Of a stretch of 9,987 bases of DNA, positions 6,847 through 9,987 are shown piece after piece. This DNA is from Ilumatobacteraceae bacterium. GTDB taxonomy: Bacteria; Actinomycetota; Acidimicrobiia; Acidimicrobiales; Ilumatobacteraceae. Position numbers and translations under genes: made by a program. Positions within the stretch are counted from its first letter, which is position 1. Every line of letters starts with the position of its first letter. The DNA lies in NCBI GenBank assembly GCA_023253435.1, contig JALRGJ010000034.1, forward strand, positions 1 to 9,987, given 5' to 3'. Below the pieces are notes generated by a model that did no database searches, had not been told where the DNA came from, and saw only the letters and a list, made by a program, of their open reading frames with translations.

Positions 6847-7062
6847 TTTGCGCTCCCTTGTTACACATTGCTGTGCAATAAAAAGCGTATGTCTGCTGAT
6901 GTATCTAATGAAAGGTTGAAGTTCCCAAAACAGTTGTAAAAGTAGTCACCGAGTTATTCCTATGCGTGTGTGAATAATCAGATTTACTCCTATGCACATG
7001 TGAATAATCAATGTTTTTGTCTGAGTCGTTATCAACACTTCTGTTCTGCAACAGTGTTATGT
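6847..7062. promoter_or_regulatory. Divergent regulatory region, multicopper oxidase / DUF2889
   Basis: This 216-bp gap separates two divergent genes. Near the oxidase it contains the ribosome site and a small perfect inverted repeat ATTGC-TGT-GCAAT at 6867–6879, within the expected 5' leader. Near the DUF2889 gene it contains a pair of direct repeats (6954–7010, listed separately). No convincing -35/-10 pair stands out in either direction. The nearest is AATAAT at 6973–6978 and again at 7003–7008, one in each repeat, a 5-of-6 match to the -10 consensus without a well-spaced -35. Confidence 0.5.
6954..7010 (+). repeat. Pair of 27-bp direct repeats, 30-bp period
   Basis: Unit 1 is 6954–6980 and unit 2 is 6984–7010; they match at 23 of 27 positions and are exactly 30 bp apart. 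Each has the core CCTATGC, then a variable triplet, then TGTGAATAATCA. Unit 1 also has inverted ends TTATTC and GAATAA; unit 2 has the same with one mismatch. The spacing is close to three helical turns, so two bound proteins would face the same side. Units lie 53–109 bp before the DUF2889 start and 108–164 bp before the oxidase start. This suggests tandem operators or duplicated promoter elements; function is inferred. Confidence 0.6.
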
Positions 7063-7716
7063 ATGCCTAACTACAACTTCTTCCCCGAACCAGAAATCGA
7101 AGGAGAGTTGATACATACTCGTCGGTACGAAGTTCGCACATACAAAATGAACAACGATCGCTTTCTCATGCGTGGAGTTGTGTGCGATGAAAAACCTGCT
7201 GGCCTCTATATCTCTAGTGATCCAGATGTGTTGTGGGTACATCACATGATTGTTGACCTTGAAGTGACCTTCCCTGCCCTAGTTATTGACAAAGTATCTG
7301 TCACTTTCCATGAGCGCCCGCATGAACACTGCACAGACATTGAGCCTCACTACCAAAATCTGGTGGGACTCTCAATTGCCCGAGGATTCAATAACAAGGT
7401 GAAAGAACTCTTTGGTGGCCCCCGCGGATGTACCCCTATTGGCGCCCTGCTCTCGGCCAGGGCTCCAGTTGCCATTCAAAGCACATGGTCTATGCGTGCT
7501 GGCCAAGGAAAACTGATGTCTCCTCAAGATGCAACGCCAGAAGATCGTCGCAAGGGCTATGCAATGAACCTCAACACATGCCACATGTGGAATGAGAACG
7601 GTGAGATGGTGGCCGGCATTGAACGAGGCGAACCCATGGAAGTTCCTGTTTGGATCAAGAAACGATTCAAGGAGTTAGGAATTCCCGATTCCGAATGGGA
7701 AAAAGTTCGGGGTTAA
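7063..7716 (+). CDS. DUF2889 family protein
   Basis: A 217-residue protein of a family whose biochemical function is not known to me. Family-like stretches are the opening HTRRYEVRTYKMNNDRFLMRGVVCDEKP, then WVHHMIVDLEVTFPALVIDKVSVTFHERPHEHC, LVGLSIARGFNNKVKELFGGPRGCTPIGALL and the WSM segment. The HHM and GCTPI histidine and cysteine positions are the most family-like. It has no signal peptide or membrane segment, so it is probably cytoplasmic. The start is ATG at 7063 because the family homology begins soon after it. In-frame GTGs at 6970 and 7000 would translate through the repeats and give an unlikely Cys-rich leader. No ribosome site precedes ATG 7063, so the message may be leaderless or poorly initiated. 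It is the only plus-strand protein gene in the window and converges on the DoxX-like gene, with 53 bp between their stop codons. Confidence 0.7.
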   Translation: MPNYNFFPEPEIEGELIHTRRYEVRTYKMNNDRFLMRGVVCDEKPAGLYISSDPDVLWVHHMIVDLEVTFPALVIDKVSVTFHERPHEHCTDIEPHYQNLVGLSIARGFNNKVKELFGGPRGCTPIGALLSARAPVAIQSTWSMRAGQGKLMSPQDATPEDRRKGYAMNLNTCHMWNENGEMVAGIERGEPMEVPVWIKKRFKELGIPDSEWEKVRG

Positions 7717-7769
7717 GTCTCCACGCATTTGACAGTTAGACCTGAGTATCTACTGGTGGAAATGAGTAT

Positions 7770-8120
7770 TTATTTAGCGAGCGTGACAAGAACAAACAGA
7801 ACACTGACTGCGCACAGCGTGAGTGCAGGAACAGCTTCTTTCAACGGAGCTTTCACTCGAGTATGAGTAACTGCAGCGATTGCGAAATACATACACAAAC
7901 AAATTCCCACTACAACAGAAAGCGCTTGGGAGAAAAAGCCAACTATTAATCCGAGTGCTGCTGCAGTTTTTATACCACCAAGAACGGGAATGGCTTTCTC
8001 CGGAATTTTTAGTTGAGCAAGCATTGCTACTACCTGTGGAGATTTTTTGAAATCTGCCAATGAAGAGCCAAATAAAATGACGATGAGAAGTACTGCAAGG
8101 ACAGAAGCAACAATGTTCAT
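7770..8120 (-). CDS. DoxX-like integral membrane protein
   Basis: A 116-residue, four-helix membrane protein of the DoxX-like group. Predicted membrane segments are roughly residues 2–20, 43–62, 66–85 and 95–114. Between the first two is the family pattern LADFKKSPQVVAMLAQLKIPEKAIPVLGGIKTAAALGLIVGF. A polar HTR lies at 86–88 between the third and fourth. DoxX relatives have been linked to quinone-dependent electron transfer and thiol stress, but small stand-alone members like this are mostly uncharacterised. It begins at ATG 8120, nine bp after the ogt stop, and ends the acyl-CoA dehydrogenase–ogt–DoxX run. The ribosome site is weak, which fits coupling to ogt. Confidence 0.8.
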   Translation of the reverse strand: MNIVASVLAVLLIVILFGSSLADFKKSPQVVAMLAQLKIPEKAIPVLGGIKTAAALGLIVGFFSQALSVVVGICLCMYFAIAAVTHTRVKAPLKEAVPALTLCAVSVLFVLVTLAK

Positions 8121-8129
8121 GGCTTCACA

Positions 8130-8645
8130 CTATGCGCCAGAGTGAACAGAAGAGTTCTTCTTCTCATGCTCGAGAAGCCACTGTTTTGTGGAGATTCCCC
8201 CACCAAAGCCTGTGAGCGCACCGTTGGCGCCAATAATGCGATGACACGGCAAGATCACAACAACAGGATTTCTGCCATTTGCGGCACCAATTGCCCGAGT
8301 GGCGGTGGGCTTACCAATTGATGTGGCTTGCTGTGAATACGACCATGTGTGCCCATAGGGAACTTTGCTCAGTGCGTTCCATGCAGCAATTTGAAAATCT
8401 GTTCCTTCTAGATCTACAGGAACAGTGAATGCAGTGCGAGTGCCAGCAAGGTATTCAGTGAGCTGCTGAACGGCTTGTGCAACAACGGGATGTGTTGCGT
8501 CATCCACAATGTGCATTCCTGCCATGGACTTAGGGTGTGCATCGTTATCAAACATGCAGAAACGAACTCCGCTGTGAGATGCAACAATGGTCAAGGTTCC
8601 AAATGGAGCCTTGACCATTGCACGAGCAAATGTCTGTTCAGACAT
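8130..8645 (-). CDS. ogt: Methylated-DNA–protein-cysteine S-methyltransferase
   Basis: A 171-residue suicide repair protein that moves alkyl groups from O6-alkylguanine (and O4-alkylthymine) in DNA to its own cysteine. The acceptor is C134 in LPCHRIIG (PCHR at 133–136), with the downstream GALTGFGGGISTKQWLLEHE typical of the active-site loop and last helix. The helix-turn-helix region FQIAAWNALSKVPYGHTWSYSQQA (about 84–107) and the arginine finger R117 in ATRAIGAANGRNP are intact, so it should be active. It is a stand-alone Ogt/MGMT type with no Ada N-terminal regulatory domain. ATG at 8645 is preferred; an in-frame codon at 8726 would run deep into the upstream gene. It starts four bp after the acyl-CoA dehydrogenase stop, so it is almost certainly cotranscribed with it. 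Confidence 0.95.
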   Translation of the reverse strand: MSEQTFARAMVKAPFGTLTIVASHSGVRFCMFDNDAHPKSMAGMHIVDDATHPVVAQAVQQLTEYLAGTRTAFTVPVDLEGTDFQIAAWNALSKVPYGHTWSYSQQATSIGKPTATRAIGAANGRNPVVVILPCHRIIGANGALTGFGGGISTKQWLLEHEKKNSSVHSGA

Positions 8646-8649
8646 TGAA

Positions 8650-9885
8650 TTACTTATTGTTTGGTTCCTTTGGAAGACCCAAAACGCGTTCACCAACAAT
8701 GTTTCGCTGAATTTGACTTGTTCCACCCCAGATGGTTTCTGAGCGTGAGAAGAAGAATGCAGACATCATGGAACTCACAGGGTAACCAGGGCGACGCTTT
8801 TCACGTGCTGTTCCTGGCCAGTTGCCATCGCCTAATCCGGAATCCACCAACATTGAATTTGCACCATTGATTTCCAATGCAAGTTCCATTGCTTCTTTGT
8901 GCATTTCAGTCCAGAACATCTTGTTGGTTGCACCAAGCGCAGCCATGCTCAGATCTTTCTTGCCCATAAGAGTGGTGGACAAAGAACGCAGACCATTGAT
9001 CTTAAGAATCTGAATCTTTGTGTAGTAGGTCATGAGGCGCTGACGAATGATGGGATCTTCTACAGATCCGTTTTCCTGGGCGGCGCGAACCATGGCCTTG
9101 TACTCGGATTCGAAACGACGGTAACCAGTGGTTGCGCTCATTCCGCGTTCAAATGCCAGCGTTGAGTTGGTAACAACCCAACCGTTGTTTACTCCACCAA
9201 CAACGTTGTCCTTGGGGCAACGAGCATTGTTGAAGAACACTTCACAGAACTCTGCTGTTCCATCTGGCTGAACGATTCCACGAACTTCTACTCCAGGTTG
9301 ACGCATAGGAACGAGCAAGTAAGAAATTCCCTTGTGCTTGGGTGCATCAGGATCTGTGCGAGTCAGCAAAAAGCAATAGTCGGCATGATGGCCCTGCGTT
9401 GTCCATACCTTTTGACCATTGATCACCCACTCATCACCATCAAGAACGGCAGATGTCTTGAGTGACGCAAGGTCTGAACCAGAGTTTGGCTCTGAGAAGC
9501 CCTGACACCAACGCATCTTGCCGTTAAGAATTTGTGGCAAGAACTCTTTCTTTTGCTCTTCAGTTCCCCACTGCAACAGGGTTGGACCTACGAGAGTGTC
9601 ACCAAAGAAGTCTGCACGCATAGGTGCTTTTGCATTTGCGAATTCTTCTGACAAAACAACGCCTTGCATTGTGCTCAGTCCCTTGCCGCCGTATTCCTTT
9701 GGCCAGGTTGCACAGATCCATCCACCTTCAAACAATTTGTTTGGCCACTCATCGTTGAACTTCTTGCGCTCTTCGTTGCTCATTTCAAAGCCTGGTTCAA
9801 ACCAGCCTTTTGGCAAATTATTTTTGAGCCAGTCGCGGATCTCAAGGCGGAAGGCCTCATCTTCGGGGGAGTAATCAAGTTCCAT
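8650..9885 (-). CDS. Acyl-CoA dehydrogenase (FadE-type)
   Basis: A 411-residue FAD enzyme that introduces an α,β double bond into an acyl-CoA. It has the three-part fold: an N-terminal helical domain (1–120), a β domain with WCQGFSEPNSGSDLASLKT (126–144) and INGQKVWTTQGHHADYC (155–171), and a C-terminal helical domain ending SETIWGGTSQIQRNIVGERVLGLP. At the place where many acyl-CoA dehydrogenases have the catalytic Glu before GTS, this protein has G387 (WGGTSQ, 386–391). E246 in LAFERG is the likely base, as in steroid/branched-chain mycobacterial enzymes that work as two-gene heteromers. ATG 9885 is chosen over the in-frame TTG at 9894; neither has a good ribosome site. The chain type cannot be read from the sequence. 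It leads the ogt–DoxX run and has operator-like repeats upstream. Confidence 0.92.
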   Translation of the reverse strand: MELDYSPEDEAFRLEIRDWLKNNLPKGWFEPGFEMSNEERKKFNDEWPNKLFEGGWICATWPKEYGGKGLSTMQGVVLSEEFANAKAPMRADFFGDTLVGPTLLQWGTEEQKKEFLPQILNGKMRWCQGFSEPNSGSDLASLKTSAVLDGDEWVINGQKVWTTQGHHADYCFLLTRTDPDAPKHKGISYLLVPMRQPGVEVRGIVQPDGTAEFCEVFFNNARCPKDNVVGGVNNGWVVTNSTLAFERGMSATTGYRRFESEYKAMVRAAQENGSVEDPIIRQRLMTYYTKIQILKINGLRSLSTTLMGKKDLSMAALGATNKMFWTEMHKEAMELALEINGANSMLVDSGLGDGNWPGTAREKRRPGYPVSSMMSAFFFSRSETIWGGTSQIQRNIVGERVLGLPKEPNNK

Positions 9886-9933
9886 GGTGGACAAGTCTGC
9901 CCAATTTCTGGCTTTTCCACTGCATCCAATGAG

Positions 9934-9962
9934 TGTGATGGTTCACACACGGTTCACATGTG
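9934..9962 (-). promoter_or_regulatory. Operator-like repeats upstream of the acyl-CoA dehydrogenase
   Basis: Two direct copies of TGTGAACC (minus strand; 9940–9947 and 9951–9958) are 11 bp apart, so both face the same side of the helix. The first copy is also half of an inverted repeat TGTGA-ACCA-TCACA (9934–9947). The second lies in the palindrome CACATGTG (9955–9962). They sit 49–77 bp before the start codon, a normal place for an operator or activator site. The motif recurs upstream of DUF2889. The binding protein is unknown. Confidence 0.45.
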
Positions 9963-9987
9963 GCGAACATACCAGAAATGAGCCCTG

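Noticed and set aside
7717..7769. Bidirectional terminator between the convergent DUF2889 and DoxX-like genes
   Set aside because: No stem with a flanking T tract can be drawn; only a short TGAGTAT direct repeat (7743–7749, 7763–7769) is visible.
8646..8726. 27-residue N-terminal extension of ogt
   Set aside because: It would overlap the end of the acyl-CoA dehydrogenase in another frame and is not part of the Ogt family fold; the ATG at 8645 fits.
1..9987. Defence island, CRISPR array, prophage or insertion sequence
   Set aside because: No spaced repeats, transposase, integrase, nuclease or toxin-antitoxin pattern is seen, and the genes are mostly core metabolism with uniform style.

Overview
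The window looks like core chromosome from an actinobacterium of roughly 50% GC, most plausibly an aquatic Acidimicrobiia-type lineage. The evidence is the gene order argS–lysA–hom, which I know from mycobacteria and corynebacteria (argS-lysA-thrA-thrC-thrB in Mycobacterium tuberculosis), the FadE-style acyl-CoA dehydrogenase ending and the GTG starts. The phylum call is fairly firm. The class-level call is an inference from base composition and gene style.

Layout. Nearly every gene lies on the minus strand, so transcription runs right to left. (1) At 9885–7770 an acyl-CoA dehydrogenase, an O6-alkylguanine-DNA alkyltransferase (ogt) and a DoxX-like membrane protein form a tight run. (2) At 7063–7716 a DUF2889 protein is the only protein gene on the plus strand. 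It diverges from the next run across a 216-bp gap that holds a pair of 30-bp-period direct repeats. (3) At 6846–3746 a membrane-anchored multicopper oxidase with an extra N-terminal blue-copper domain is followed by yqeY, a hotdog thioesterase and a DinB-like protein. (4) At 3631–3706 a tRNA-Arg(CCG) is transcribed rightwards, back-to-back with argS. (5) At 3542–1 run argS, lysA, a 59-residue zinc-ribbon protein with an extremely acidic tail, and the start of homoserine dehydrogenase, which continues off the left edge.

How the genes work together. argS and lysA overlap and feed translation and lysine/peptidoglycan synthesis. hom opens the threonine/methionine branch from the same aspartate semialdehyde. 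The small zinc-ribbon gene interrupts the usual lysA–hom junction and is preceded by a 92-nt leader with nested hairpins that could mask its ribosome site. The multicopper oxidase run mixes envelope copper redox chemistry with housekeeping enzymes. The acyl-CoA dehydrogenase belongs to the subfamily with Gly in place of the usual C-terminal catalytic Glu.

The most interesting signal is regulatory. Near-identical motifs of the type CGTGTGTGAAnnATCA and CACATGTGAA occur upstream of DUF2889 and again upstream of the acyl-CoA dehydrogenase, about 2.9 kb apart, which suggests one regulator acting on both. I see no mobile element, CRISPR array, toxin-antitoxin pair or defence system, and no clearly new multi-gene system.
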